Part shown: piece after piece, positions 1 through 7,408 of the stretch
Position numbering within the stretch: the stretch's first letter is position 1
Layout: the number at the start of each line of letters is the position of its first letter
DNA from: a virus
Length of the DNA stretch: 35,382 nt
Reading direction: 5' to 3' (one strand)
Virus record (IMG/VR): IMGVR_UViG_3300025111_000095
Coordinates: 1 to 35,382 of that record
The notes under the pieces: model-generated
What the model was told of the DNA's origin: nothing
Seen by the model: the letters and a program-made list of their open reading frames with translations, nothing else
Databases searched by the model: none
Translations under genes and position numbers: made by a program

Positions 1-213
1 ATGAGACTCTATCAGCAGGTTATCGTTGAGGCGACGGCGGCCAGCGGGAAGGAAGCGGAATACATTGAGGACATTATGCGCAACGACATTTTTCACTCTA
101 CGTTGGACTGGCAGTCGCGGGCGCAGCTGGCGCGGGGCGCGCGGGAGGCGGTGAAGATGCTGAAAATATACCGCGCCGATCCATCGCTGGCAAAGCACTT
201 CCCTGAGGCATAG
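1..213 (+). CDS. Small phage-type hypothetical protein (5' end may lie outside window)
   Basis: A 70-codon frame opens with ATG at the first base of the window, so the true start could be further upstream. The product is small, mostly helical in appearance, and has the segment IFHSTLDWQ followed by an Ala/Arg-rich helix. I associate that layout with short conserved phage and plasmid proteins of unknown role, but cannot name a family. The stop lies five bases before the next start, and the Shine-Dalgarno of that next gene is inside this one, so it is part of the same plus-strand operon. No catalytic motif or membrane segment is visible. Confidence 0.6.
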   Translation: MRLYQQVIVEATAASGKEAEYIEDIMRNDIFHSTLDWQSRAQLARGAREAVKMLKIYRADPSLAKHFPEA

Positions 214-217
214 CTAT

Positions 218-736
218 ATGGAGATAAAAAAACGCGGTGACGAGATTCCGAAGGAGCTATACGAGAAAGTCTGGAGCCTTCAACCGGATATGCTGGCTCA
301 CCGCTTGGATTTAACAATCAGCGCGGCGGTCCGGATACACGCGCTGGTAAAAAGGGAATTGGTCAACGCAGGGATAATGACCCCGGACAATGTCCTGATT
401 CGCCGCAAGGAGGCAAAAATGAAAGTAACGCTGGAGGCAGACGTTCAAGTGGGCGGTAACCGCCCTCGCGGCACGGGATGCATAGGTTATATGCCGGAGG
501 GTACGCGCTATGAGGACCTTGTGCGCGTATTCGGCAAACCACTGGCGGGACTATCACCGGACGGCAAGGTCAAGGCGGAATGGTACGGGCGCATTAGCGG
601 CCTGGAGTTCACCATCTACGATTATAAATCCAGCCTTGAGCCTGAACGGAACACCGATTGGCATATAGGCGGCAGGAATCAATTGGCCGCAGTCCTGCTG
701 ATCGCATATTTCAAGACCGCAGATATCGCGGTATAG
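218..736 (+). CDS. Conserved phage hypothetical protein, possibly with a nested second start
   Basis: This 172-aa protein has two apparent parts. Residues 1-67 are helical and basic; a helix-turn-helix-like fold is only a guess. Residues 68-172 contain TRYEDLVRVFGKP, then AEWYGRISG, FTIYDYK and DWHIGG. I recognise this pattern from phage proteins of unknown function. A perfect AAGGAGG lies at 407-413, five bases before an in-frame ATG at 419 (codon 68), exactly at the boundary between the parts, so a separate 105-aa product may be made from 419. The upstream ATG at 218 has only GAGG in front of it. Sits within the packed early operon. Confidence 0.65.
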   Translation: MEIKKRGDEIPKELYEKVWSLQPDMLAHRLDLTISAAVRIHALVKRELVNAGIMTPDNVLIRRKEAKMKVTLEADVQVGGNRPRGTGCIGYMPEGTRYEDLVRVFGKPLAGLSPDGKVKAEWYGRISGLEFTIYDYKSSLEPERNTDWHIGGRNQLAAVLLIAYFKTADIAV

Positions 737-745
737 GAGGCAGTA

Positions 746-1207
746 ATGAAAACGCTGACTCAAGAGGACCTGGAAAAGCGTATGAAGCACTGGATATCCA
801 ATCGCGATGAGATATTGGACTTCTATGTGCAGGTCGCAGACGAGCCGACCAAGCGCATGATTGAACAGACCATCCGGTGCTACCGCCACATTATCACCAG
901 GAGCATAGTTTCTAAGGCCGCAGAGCGTACCCGGAAGAAGAGCATTAAATGCACGTGCGGAAGCGACCAGTTCAAAGCCCAAAAGATAACGCTGGAACTG
1001 CGGGGCGTTCCCTGCGAGATAACGGAGGACGGTCCGGAGTATGACGATAAGGCGGCCGACTACTCCGAGGGCTGGGACTACAACAATGAAAGCCGGGTGG
1101 CTTGCGTCGCCTGCGGGAAGGAATACGACATTGCGCAGGATGAGAAGGCGAATATCTGTATGTGGCCAGTGTGGGATGAGTCATATGAAAATAGAAAAAC
1201 GAGGTAG
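746..1207 (+). CDS. Zinc-ribbon-like phage hypothetical protein
   Basis: A 153-aa protein starts at an ATG preceded by TAGGAGG with good spacing. Residues 1-60 look helical. Two cysteine knuckles follow, CTCG at C69/C71 and CVACGKEY at C120/C123. Together they could form a four-cysteine zinc ribbon, although the first knuckle has CxC spacing rather than CxxC. Zinc ribbons in phage early proteins commonly bind nucleic acid or protein partners; nothing here identifies the target. The acidic stretch between the knuckles (about 93-112) is unusual for a DNA-binding ribbon. The 3' end overlaps the next gene by 23 bases. Confidence 0.65.
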   Translation: MKTLTQEDLEKRMKHWISNRDEILDFYVQVADEPTKRMIEQTIRCYRHIITRSIVSKAAERTRKKSIKCTCGSDQFKAQKITLELRGVPCEITEDGPEYDDKAADYSEGWDYNNESRVACVACGKEYDIAQDEKANICMWPVWDESYENRKTR

Positions 1208-1514
1208 GTATTGGGCGGTTTACGCGGTCGACGGCAAACTAATCTGCGTTGCTGTTTATAAAAAAGGCGCGCAGGATGTTATGCGGAGATTGGAAAACGC
1301 GCGGAGCACTAAAACGTGCGCGGTGCCTTGCGGAAACTCCGAAAGAGGCGTTATGAAAATAGTCAAAGACTATAACGAGATGGATGCATTGGAAAAGTTC
1401 GAGGGCCGGAAAGTTATTGTGCTGTATTCCAATCTTATCCATCAGGTTGTTAACGGCCAGTGGTCGGCGGTCGGCAAAGTAGATAAAGATGGAAATATTA
1501 CATACAGGAGGTGA
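1185..1514 (+). CDS. Hypothetical protein, possibly two fused or nested small proteins
   Basis: The frame is open from 1041, but the stretch before 1185 is Arg/Thr-rich, as expected of an out-of-frame reading of the upstream gene, so I start at the ATG at 1185 (109 aa, MKIEKRGRYW). The first half is a small, probably beta-rich unit with YWAVYAVDG and two cysteines. The second half, from the in-frame ATG at 1353, begins MKIVKDYNEM and ends VDKDGNITYRR; a GAAAGAGG lies four bases before that ATG. Translation could therefore start at 1185, at 1353, or at both. Function not recognised. Confidence 0.5.
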   Translation: MKIEKRGRYWAVYAVDGKLICVAVYKKGAQDVMRRLENARSTKTCAVPCGNSERGVMKIVKDYNEMDALEKFEGRKVIVLYSNLIHQVVNGQWSAVGKVDKDGNITYRR

Positions 1515-1518
1515 ACGG

Positions 1519-1749
1519 ATGAAAATGCCAAAAGACGACGTGCTCAACGCCTTACTGACCGACTTGGTAGCGGACCAGGTCATCCGGGCGTTGCAACTGG
1601 GCTATGGCCGCAAGGAAGTCGAGGCGGCTGTAGCTCGCGGTGTATCTCATGGCGTTTATGAGTTCAACCAGTGTCAGGTGGACGGGAGAGAAACGGAAAA
1701 AATAATCGGGGCCATGCGCCCCAGGAGGCAAAACCATGAAAGCAAATGA
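1519..1749 (+). CDS. Small helical hypothetical protein
   Basis: I use the ATG at 1519 (76 aa) because AGGAGG at 1506-1511 is ideally spaced from it; the in-frame ATG at 1489 has no such site and lies inside the previous gene. The product is predicted helical, with a central segment of repeated Ala/Val and charged residues and a single cysteine. No motif identifies a function. The 3' end overlaps the start of the next gene by 14 bases, which supports co-translation. Confidence 0.6.
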   Translation: MKMPKDDVLNALLTDLVADQVIRALQLGYGRKEVEAAVARGVSHGVYEFNQCQVDGRETEKIIGAMRPRRQNHESK

Positions 1750-2197
1750 AGCCAAGGTAGGCGAGAAGTATCTGTCCAAGACGGGCATTCCGGTCACGAT
1801 GACTGGTTCAAAGGCTGGCAAGGTCCTGATAAAGCTTGAGACCACCGGCACTACCATCATGGTGAACGGCGACTACGAGCTTAAGCCGTATGACGAAAAA
1901 GGAATTGGCAAAGAGTCCAAGCTTCTCCTTAAGGTCAACGGCAAGGGCAAGACGGGGGGGGGTGCCAAAGCGAAGAACGGCGGCTCACTGGCCGCTATCA
2001 TTGACCCTTACCTGCTGAGTGGCGGCAAAACAACGCAGGAGATTGCCGCAGAGGTGGCAAAGAAGGCCGGTGACGCGGGCAAAGGCAAAGACCTTGAAGC
2101 GAATGTGCGGGCGCGGTGTTGGACCTTCAAGAAAAAGGGCTGGCAGGTGGTCAAGGACGACAAGAAGCGGGTAAAAGTCTTCCAGAAGAAGGGATAA
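1736..2197 (+). CDS. Two-domain hypothetical protein with winged-helix-like C-terminus
   Basis: A 153-aa protein with AGGAGG in front of its ATG. Residues 1-55 look beta-rich, with alternating hydrophobics around VTMTGSKAGKVLIKLETTG. A Gly/Lys-rich linker follows at about 68-80. Residues 80-153 read as a helix-helix-helix-wing arrangement with basic residues (SLAAIIDPYL, TTQEIAAEVAKKAG, RARCWTFKKKGW, RVKVFQKKG), resembling small DNA-binding winged helices. The linker is encoded by an uninterrupted G9 run at 1954-1962, a possible slippage or sequencing-error site, although the frame is sensible on both sides. DNA-binding is inference. Confidence 0.6.
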   Translation: MKANEAKVGEKYLSKTGIPVTMTGSKAGKVLIKLETTGTTIMVNGDYELKPYDEKGIGKESKLLLKVNGKGKTGGGAKAKNGGSLAAIIDPYLLSGGKTTQEIAAEVAKKAGDAGKGKDLEANVRARCWTFKKKGWQVVKDDKKRVKVFQKKG

Positions 2198-2201
2198 CCA
2201 C

Positions 2202-2708
2202 ATGGAGCCATACGCAGAGAAGCTCAAGGCAGGCAAGGAAAGGATGCGGCAGCTTTGTATGCAGGCGGCCCTGGCCAACACACCGGCGGCGGTCAGGGTC
2301 GTCCGCATCCGCAGAACGCTGTCAGGCAGGGCTTATAGCGCCGCAGAGATAGCAGCGCCGAGGCCGGTTACCCGGCGGGCCCTGGCCATCTTCCTACATG
2401 AATGCGCCCATGTAGCCTTGGGGCACGTTAATGCCGCCCAGTTTGCGCCCACGTTGCCCCACGGCGGCTCCGGGCCAGCCCAGGCGGCCTCAGAACCAAG
2501 GATCAGGCGTAAACCCCGCCATGTAGAGGAATACGAGGCTGAACAGTGGGCCTTTGCCCGCATGCGGGAGTCCGGCATCCCTATACCCCGGAAGTCGCTG
2601 AGGCGGGCCAAGAGCTATGTGGCGTATAAGATTCGCCAAGCCCGGCGGCGTGGTGCCAAGGCGGTCGACCGGGAGGCCCAACGGTGGGCCGGGGGCGGGA
2701 CGCCATGA
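2202..2708 (+). CDS. HEXXH zinc-metallopeptidase-like protein (ImmA/IrrE-like fold possible)
   Basis: A 168-aa protein with HECAH at residues 66-70 within LAIFLHECAHVALGH, the classical zinc-binding helix of HEXXH metallopeptidases. A second helix at 109-118 (EEYEAEQWAF) offers glutamates 112 or 114 as a third zinc ligand, as in gluzincin-like and ImmA/IrrE-type proteins. ImmA-like peptidases in mobile elements cleave or antagonise repressors, and that is a plausible but unproven role here. N- and C-terminal parts are strongly basic (RRTLSGR, QARRRGAKAVDR), suggesting nucleic acid contact. The stop overlaps the integrase start (ATGA), so the two are translationally coupled. Confidence 0.65.
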   Translation: MEPYAEKLKAGKERMRQLCMQAALANTPAAVRVVRIRRTLSGRAYSAAEIAAPRPVTRRALAIFLHECAHVALGHVNAAQFAPTLPHGGSGPAQAASEPRIRRKPRHVEEYEAEQWAFARMRESGIPIPRKSLRRAKSYVAYKIRQARRRGAKAVDREAQRWAGGGTP

Positions 2709-3589
2709 GCCCGGATGCTATGCTGGCTGGCTTCATACGGCACCTGCGGGTAGAGCGGGGGCTCTCTCCATGCACTTGGACCAGCTACGGTTACCAAATC
2801 CGTGGCTATCTATGCTTCCTTGTGGGCCGGGGGCAGACCCCGGCCACAGCTACGCGAGAGGATGTTCTTACATACCTGGAGGCCAAAAGGAACGCGCATT
2901 TGGCGAGCAGTTCGCTCTTCGCGGCGGCTATCGCCATCCGCCAATTCCACCGGTTTTTGACGGAGCGGGGGCATGCCCCGATAGATCCTACCATCGGGAT
3001 GAAGCTCCCTAAATTTAAACAACGGTTGCCAGAACCTTTGAGCGTTCAGGAAATGGCAAGGCTTCTTGATGCGCCCATAGGCGATAAATTTAATCACGTT
3101 CGTAATAAGGCAATGCTGGAGACGATGTACGCCACCGGCATGCGGGTTTCGGAACTGCTGAGTCTCACGCTGGAACAGGTCAATCTGGAAAATTGCTGGG
3201 TAAAAATACAGGGCAAAGGCGGCAAGGAACGCATCGTGCCGGTTAGCCAGAAGGCCAAGGCCGCCATTCTCTGCTACTTGGAGGTAAGGAATCAGCGATT
3301 GCCTATAACACAGGCTACCCTTTTCGTGAATTCGCGTGGCCAGGCGCTAAACAGGGGCACGTTCTGGTGGGAACTAAGGCGAATGGCCGAGAGAGCCGGA
3401 CTACATGGCAGGATCACTCCGCATCAGATTCGGCACACGACGGCGACGGTTATGCTTGAGGGCGGGGCGTCGCTGCGCGTTGTGCAGGAAATGCTCGGGC
3501 ATGTGAGCGTGCTGACGACGCAAAAATATACGCACGTTACCGCAGAATTTATGAAAACGACCTGCAATAAGGCACACCCTAGGTTTTAA
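2705..3589 (+). CDS. Tyrosine recombinase (XerC/XerD-like phage integrase)
   Basis: From the ATG at 2705, which overlaps the upstream stop as ATGA, the protein is 294 aa, the usual Xer length. An N-terminal SAM-like core-binding domain (about 5-90) is followed by the catalytic domain. All expected catalytic residues are visible: R147 (GMRVSELL), K171 (GKGGKER), H240 and R243 (HQIRH), H266 (LGHVSV) and nucleophile Y275 (QKYTHV). It probably catalyses site-specific integration and excision, or resolution of phage genome multimers. It is the last gene of the early operon and is followed by a strong inverted repeat that may be its binding or attachment site. It lacks the extra arm-binding domain of lambda-type integrases. 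Confidence 0.93.
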   Translation: MSPDAMLAGFIRHLRVERGLSPCTWTSYGYQIRGYLCFLVGRGQTPATATREDVLTYLEAKRNAHLASSSLFAAAIAIRQFHRFLTERGHAPIDPTIGMKLPKFKQRLPEPLSVQEMARLLDAPIGDKFNHVRNKAMLETMYATGMRVSELLSLTLEQVNLENCWVKIQGKGGKERIVPVSQKAKAAILCYLEVRNQRLPITQATLFVNSRGQALNRGTFWWELRRMAERAGLHGRITPHQIRHTTATVMLEGGASLRVVQEMLGHVSVLTTQKYTHVTAEFMKTTCNKAHPRF

Positions 3590-3649
3590 CTTGCAAAAAT
3601 CGCCATTTTCATCGCGACAAGACGCTGTCGGGATGGTCTGCTACAATAT

Positions 3650-3716
3650 TTCTACAGCCGCACTTTACCAATGACCGACTTGTTTATACCTTACGAGTGA
3701 AAGTGCGGTTGTAGAA
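3650..3716. repeat. Long inverted repeat downstream of integrase
   Basis: Arms at 3650-3666 and 3700-3716 are 17 bases each and complementary apart from one position that would be a G-U pair in RNA (core CTACAgCCGCACTTT against AAAGTGCGGtTGTAG). The 33-base centre is A+T-rich and not self-complementary. No T-run follows the right arm, so it does not look like an intrinsic terminator. Location about 60 bases after the tyrosine recombinase stop suggests a recombinase-binding site, an attachment site, or an operator; I cannot decide between them. Confidence 0.75.
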
Positions 3717-3749
3717 CTATTGGATAGTAACGGGATAATTTCCCCAAAG

Positions 3750-3758
3750 TGTTATAAT
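3750..3758 (+). promoter_or_regulatory. Extended -10 promoter motif, distal
   Basis: TGTTATAAT carries the extended -10 element (TG, one base, then TATAAT at 3753-3758). No good -35 hexamer is present 17 bases upstream, which extended -10 promoters can tolerate. It would give a leader of roughly 225 bases before hsdM with no obvious gene in it. Could be a second RM promoter or a chance match. Confidence 0.35.
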
Positions 3759-3932
3759 TAAAAATAGAGGCATATGATAGGACCGAAACATTCACTCATG
3801 CGTGCTTCTTGTTAGGGCTTGTGGCGGGCATACACGCTTCTCTGGGGGATTTACAGATAGGTGAGGAGAAAAGTAATAGAGTGTTATGCTCCCATTACTT
3901 AAAATGGTCTTGGATTTAACACGCAAAGACAG

Positions 3933-3941
3933 TGCTATAAT
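3933..3941 (+). promoter_or_regulatory. Extended -10 promoter, proximal, for the hsd operon
   Basis: TGCTATAAT, a consensus extended -10 (TATAAT at 3936-3941), lies 46 bases before the hsdM start codon, which places transcription start near 3948 and leaves a leader of about 40 bases containing GAGAGGGAA as ribosome-binding site. The -35 region is weak (GATTTA with 17-base spacing). This is the best promoter for the RM operon, so hsdMSR probably has its own expression rather than relying on the integrase operon. Confidence 0.5.
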
Positions 3942-3987
3942 TAGACGGGGATACAACATCATCAGCAAAAGATTTTGAGAGGGAACC

Positions 3988-6027
3988 ATGTCTGAACAAC
4001 ACAAATCGCGTGAAATTGCCAATTTTATTTGGAACAGCATTGCCAATAAAATTCTATGGAATAAGATAAAAAAGGGGAAGTTCTCGGATGTTATATTCCC
4101 TTTTACGGTTATAAGGCGGATGGATTGTGTTTTGGAGCCTACCCATGAAAAGGTTCTCGCGGCACATGAAAAATACCACAAAGACCTCAAGAACCTTGAC
4201 GGAGTTTTAACCAAAGCTTCGGGGGCGATGTTTTACAACAAATCAAAATTCACATTAAAAATACTGCTGGACGACGCCCCCAGCATTAAAACCAATTTTG
4301 ACGCCTATCTTAATGGCTTTTCCCCCAATGTGCAGGAAATTATTGAGAAGTTTAAATTCAGAAACACTATAGATACCCTGCAGGAAAAGGAGATACTGTA
4401 CAGCCTGACTAAAGAGTTCTGCAAGCCTGATGTGGACTTGAGTCCCGCCTCATTATCCAACCACGAAATGGGTTATGTTTTCGAGGAACTTATCCGTAAA
4501 TACAATGAATCCACGGACGAAAACCCCGGCGAGCATTTTACGCCCAGGGAAATAATAAAGCTGATGGCGCGGATGGTTATTGCAAAAGACCATGACCACC
4601 TCAAACGCCGGGGAGCCATTGTCACGCTGCTCGACCCCTGCTGCGGCAGCGGCGGCATGCTTACCGTGGGCAAGGAAGAGATCTGCAAGGTCAACCCCAC
4701 TGCCAAGGTGGAGCTTTTTGGCCAGGAGTCCGTTGACGAGACATACGCGGCCTGTAAAGCAGACATGATGGTTAAAGGCGAGGACCCGGACAAGATTAAG
4801 CCCAACTCCAGTTTCTCGCATGATGGCTTCATCGGAAAAACTTTCGACTATATGCTTATGAACCCGCCTTACGGGTCGGATTGGACAGAGGATAAAGTTT
4901 TTATAAATACCGAGCACGATAAAGGCTCCAGCGGTCGGTTTGGGGTCGGCCTTCCTAGTATTGACGATGGTTCCCTGTTGTTTCTTCAGCATGTAATATC
5001 AAAGATGCATAAAGACAGGAACAAGAGCCGTATCGGCATAGTTTTCAACGGCTCCCCGCTTTTTAATGGCGATGCGGGCTCCGGCGAATCTGAGATAAGG
5101 CGTTGGGCGCTGGAGAATGACTGGCTGGAGGCTATTATAGGCCTGCCCAGAGACCTTTTTTACAATACCGGCATTTACACTTACATCTGGATGCTTACAA
5201 ACAGAAAGGATGAGGCGGATAGGGGCAAAGTGAAAATGATCGACGCCCGTGAGTATTGCCGGAAAATGGGCAAGAGCCTTGGTGATAAAAGGAATGAAAT
5301 AGCTGAAGAGCAAATATCCGAAATTATCAGCATGTATACCAGCGACCGGCAGAGCGAGAAAATTAAATTCTTCAAGACAACCGACTTCGCTTACCGCAAA
5401 GTACGCATAGAGCGGCCATTGCGGCTGAATTACCGTGCTTCGGCTGACAAGATAAAGAAGCTGGACGAGGAAAGCGGGTTCATTAACCTTGCGGTCTCCA
5501 AGAAGCTTAAAAATCAGGAGACAAAGGCACAGCAGGAGAGTGAAGGCATTGAGTTGCAGAAAAAGATTAAGAAACTGCTTGCTGGTTTGCCGGACAAGCT
5601 ATACAAAAACGCAGCAGATTTTGAAAGACTGCTTGACTCCGCATTTGAGAAGGCTGGGGTAAAAGTGCTGGCGCCCGCAAGGAAAGCGATCTTAAAGGCA
5701 CTGTCTGAAAAAGATGAGACGGCTGAAATAGTAAAAGACGCCGCTGGCGACCCGTTGCCGGATTCCGACCTACGGGATCATGAGTATATTCCGTACGCGG
5801 AGGACATCGAGAAGTATTTTGACCGCGAGGTTAAGCCATATGCGGCTGACGCCTGGATTGATAAAGGTTATGTGGATGAAAAGGACGGCAAAACCGGCAA
5901 GATAGGCTATGAGATAAACTTTAACCGGTATTTCTACAAGTACCAGCCGCCGCGCCCGCTTGAAGAGATTGAAAAGAATATTGCAACAGTTGAGGCTGAA
6001 ATAAAAGAAATGCTTTGGAGCAAGTGA
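3988..6027 (+). CDS. hsdM: Type I restriction-modification methyltransferase subunit HsdM
   Basis: A 679-aa N6-adenine methyltransferase that pairs with HsdS to methylate, and with HsdR to cleave, an asymmetric bipartite DNA site. The N-terminal helical HsdM domain precedes GEHFTPR at 181-187. AdoMet motif I is DPCCGSGG at 216-223 and catalytic motif IV is NPPY at 292-295, both intact. The C-terminal 200 residues are charged and end in a probable helical HsdS-contact segment. A GAGAGGGAA site precedes ATG 3988. The stop overlaps the hsdS start (TGATG), giving translational coupling. At 679 aa it is somewhat longer than enteric HsdM but normal for the larger subfamily. Confidence 0.96.
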   Translation: MSEQHKSREIANFIWNSIANKILWNKIKKGKFSDVIFPFTVIRRMDCVLEPTHEKVLAAHEKYHKDLKNLDGVLTKASGAMFYNKSKFTLKILLDDAPSIKTNFDAYLNGFSPNVQEIIEKFKFRNTIDTLQEKEILYSLTKEFCKPDVDLSPASLSNHEMGYVFEELIRKYNESTDENPGEHFTPREIIKLMARMVIAKDHDHLKRRGAIVTLLDPCCGSGGMLTVGKEEICKVNPTAKVELFGQESVDETYAACKADMMVKGEDPDKIKPNSSFSHDGFIGKTFDYMLMNPPYGSDWTEDKVFINTEHDKGSSGRFGVGLPSIDDGSLLFLQHVISKMHKDRNKSRIGIVFNGSPLFNGDAGSGESEIRRWALENDWLEAIIGLPRDLFYNTGIYTYIWMLTNRKDEADRGKVKMIDAREYCRKMGKSLGDKRNEIAEEQISEIISMYTSDRQSEKIKFFKTTDFAYRKVRIERPLRLNYRASADKIKKLDEESGFINLAVSKKLKNQETKAQQESEGIELQKKIKKLLAGLPDKLYKNAADFERLLDSAFEKAGVKVLAPARKAILKALSEKDETAEIVKDAAGDPLPDSDLRDHEYIPYAEDIEKYFDREVKPYAADAWIDKGYVDEKDGKTGKIGYEINFNRYFYKYQPPRPLEEIEKNIATVEAEIKEMLWSK

Positions 6028-7394
6028 TGAGAAAATATAAACAGTATCCAAAGTATAAACCCTCCGGAGTGGAGTGGATGGGAGTGATCCCGGAAGGGTG
6101 GGGGCTTAAAAGATTACGATTCTGCGCAGAAATTAACCCGAAGTGGGGTGGCGGCGTTTTAAATGGGTTAAAGGATACGGATGAAGTTTCCTTTGTGCCA
6201 ATGGAAGATGTTCCTGAGAACGAAACAGATTTAATTGCTGAAAAAACCGCGCTTCTTGAAAAAGTCAAAAATGGTTACACTTTTTTTACTGAGGGGGATG
6301 TTATCGTTGCAAAAATCACACCATGTTATGAGAATGGAAAAGGGGCGATAGCGGGGAAGTTGGTAAATGGTGTTGCCTTTGGCACTACAGAGTTGCACGT
6401 AATTAAAGCTGGGAAAGAATTAACAAATAAATATCTTTTTTATTACACAAAACTTAAAGGATTTAGAGAACATGGTGAAGCAAGTATGAAAGGCGCGGCC
6501 GGACAAAAGAGAGTCCCGGAATTGTATTTCAAGGATTGTTTGATTCCGATGCCTAAGTATGCGGCACAGAAAGAAATAACGAATTTTATAGACAAAGAAG
6601 CCGGACGCATTGATAAGGTTATCGAAAAGCAAAAACAATTTATTGAGCTTTTGAAGGAAAAGCGGGCGGCAGTTATTACCCATGCAGTCACCAAGGGCCT
6701 GGACCCCAAAGCCAAAATGAAAACGTCCGGAGTAGATTGGATCGGCGATATCCCGGAGGGATGGGAAGCGAAAAGATTAAAATTCCTTCTGAAACCTCAA
6801 AAAGGTGCTGTTAAATCTGGGCCTTTTGGCGCACATCTTAAAATAGATGATATGAAAGGGACAGACGTAAAAGTTTATGACCAAAAAAATGTAATCGAGC
6901 GCGATATAAATGAGGGCTCAAGTTATATTTCCAATGAAAAATTCGAAGAGCTTCAGGGGTTTGAGGTTTTTAAAGGTGATTTGCTCGTCACCACACGCGG
7001 GACTATTGGGCGTTGTTATATAGTTCCCGACAATGCGGAAAGGGGAATCCTGCACCCATGCCTCATGAGAGTTCAATTAGATGAACGCAAAATAGACCCT
7101 CTTTTGATTGAAATCTTAATTAATGATTCCAGTTTCTTTCTTGAGCAAATGCGGGCATTGAGCAATGGCACAACAATTGAGGTAATTTATACTGAAACAA
7201 TTAAAAACATAATTATCATCACCCCACCCAAGAGTGAACAAGCCGAGATAATTAAATATCTAAACGAAGAAATTTATCACACCGATAAGGTCATTGAGAA
7301 AACCGAAAAATGGATCGATTTAATGCAGGAGTACAGGCAATCCTTGGTCATCGCAGCAGTTACAGGCCAGATTGATGTCCGCGACGCAGAATAG
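6027..7394 (+). CDS. hsdS: Type I restriction-modification specificity subunit HsdS
   Basis: I take ATG 6027, sharing a base with the hsdM stop and preceded by GGAG, giving 455 aa. The protein has the expected internal duplication. TRD1 begins PSGVEWMGVIPEGW (about residue 12) and TRD2 begins TSGVDWIGDIPEGW (about 232). Each ends with a long conserved helix carrying DKVIEK (around 195-225 and 415-440). These two helices set the spacer between the two half-sites. The TRDs differ clearly, so the target should be an asymmetric bipartite sequence that cannot be read from here. No inverted alternative hsdS copy is present, so no shufflon-type switching is visible. Confidence 0.95.
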   Translation: MRKYKQYPKYKPSGVEWMGVIPEGWGLKRLRFCAEINPKWGGGVLNGLKDTDEVSFVPMEDVPENETDLIAEKTALLEKVKNGYTFFTEGDVIVAKITPCYENGKGAIAGKLVNGVAFGTTELHVIKAGKELTNKYLFYYTKLKGFREHGEASMKGAAGQKRVPELYFKDCLIPMPKYAAQKEITNFIDKEAGRIDKVIEKQKQFIELLKEKRAAVITHAVTKGLDPKAKMKTSGVDWIGDIPEGWEAKRLKFLLKPQKGAVKSGPFGAHLKIDDMKGTDVKVYDQKNVIERDINEGSSYISNEKFEELQGFEVFKGDLLVTTRGTIGRCYIVPDNAERGILHPCLMRVQLDERKIDPLLIEILINDSSFFLEQMRALSNGTTIEVIYTETIKNIIIITPPKSEQAEIIKYLNEEIYHTDKVIEKTEKWIDLMQEYRQSLVIAAVTGQIDVRDAE

Positions 7395-7408
7395 CAAGGG
7401 GAAACATT

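Larger units (their letters stand above)
3590..3987. other. Intergenic region between integrase and RM operon
   Basis: About 400 bases without a credible gene. It holds a long inverted repeat at 3650-3716, a short hairpin around 3612-3630 (CGACA/TGTCG), and two TGnTATAAT motifs upstream of hsdM. It is more A+T-rich than the flanking phage genes and contains several CTACA words (3641, 3652). Its position directly after the integrase makes it the best candidate in the window for an attachment site, but I found no obvious second copy of a core sequence and no tRNA fragment. Confidence 0.6.

Noticed and set aside
1041-1184. Upstream extension of the 1185-1514 gene
   Set aside because: The extension overlaps the Zn-ribbon gene in another frame, has no RBS, and is rich in Arg/Thr/Cys as expected of a shadow frame.
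3650-3716. Intrinsic terminator for the integrase operon
   Set aside because: The loop of 33 bases is too long and no T-run follows either arm.
3590-3987. tRNA or tRNA fragment as attachment site
   Set aside because: No acceptor or T-arm pattern could be found on either strand, and no CCA-ending cloverleaf folds by eye.
6015-6026. hsdS start four codons earlier
   Set aside because: It would begin inside hsdM without an RBS; ATG 6027 gives the usual TGATG coupling with GGAG upstream.
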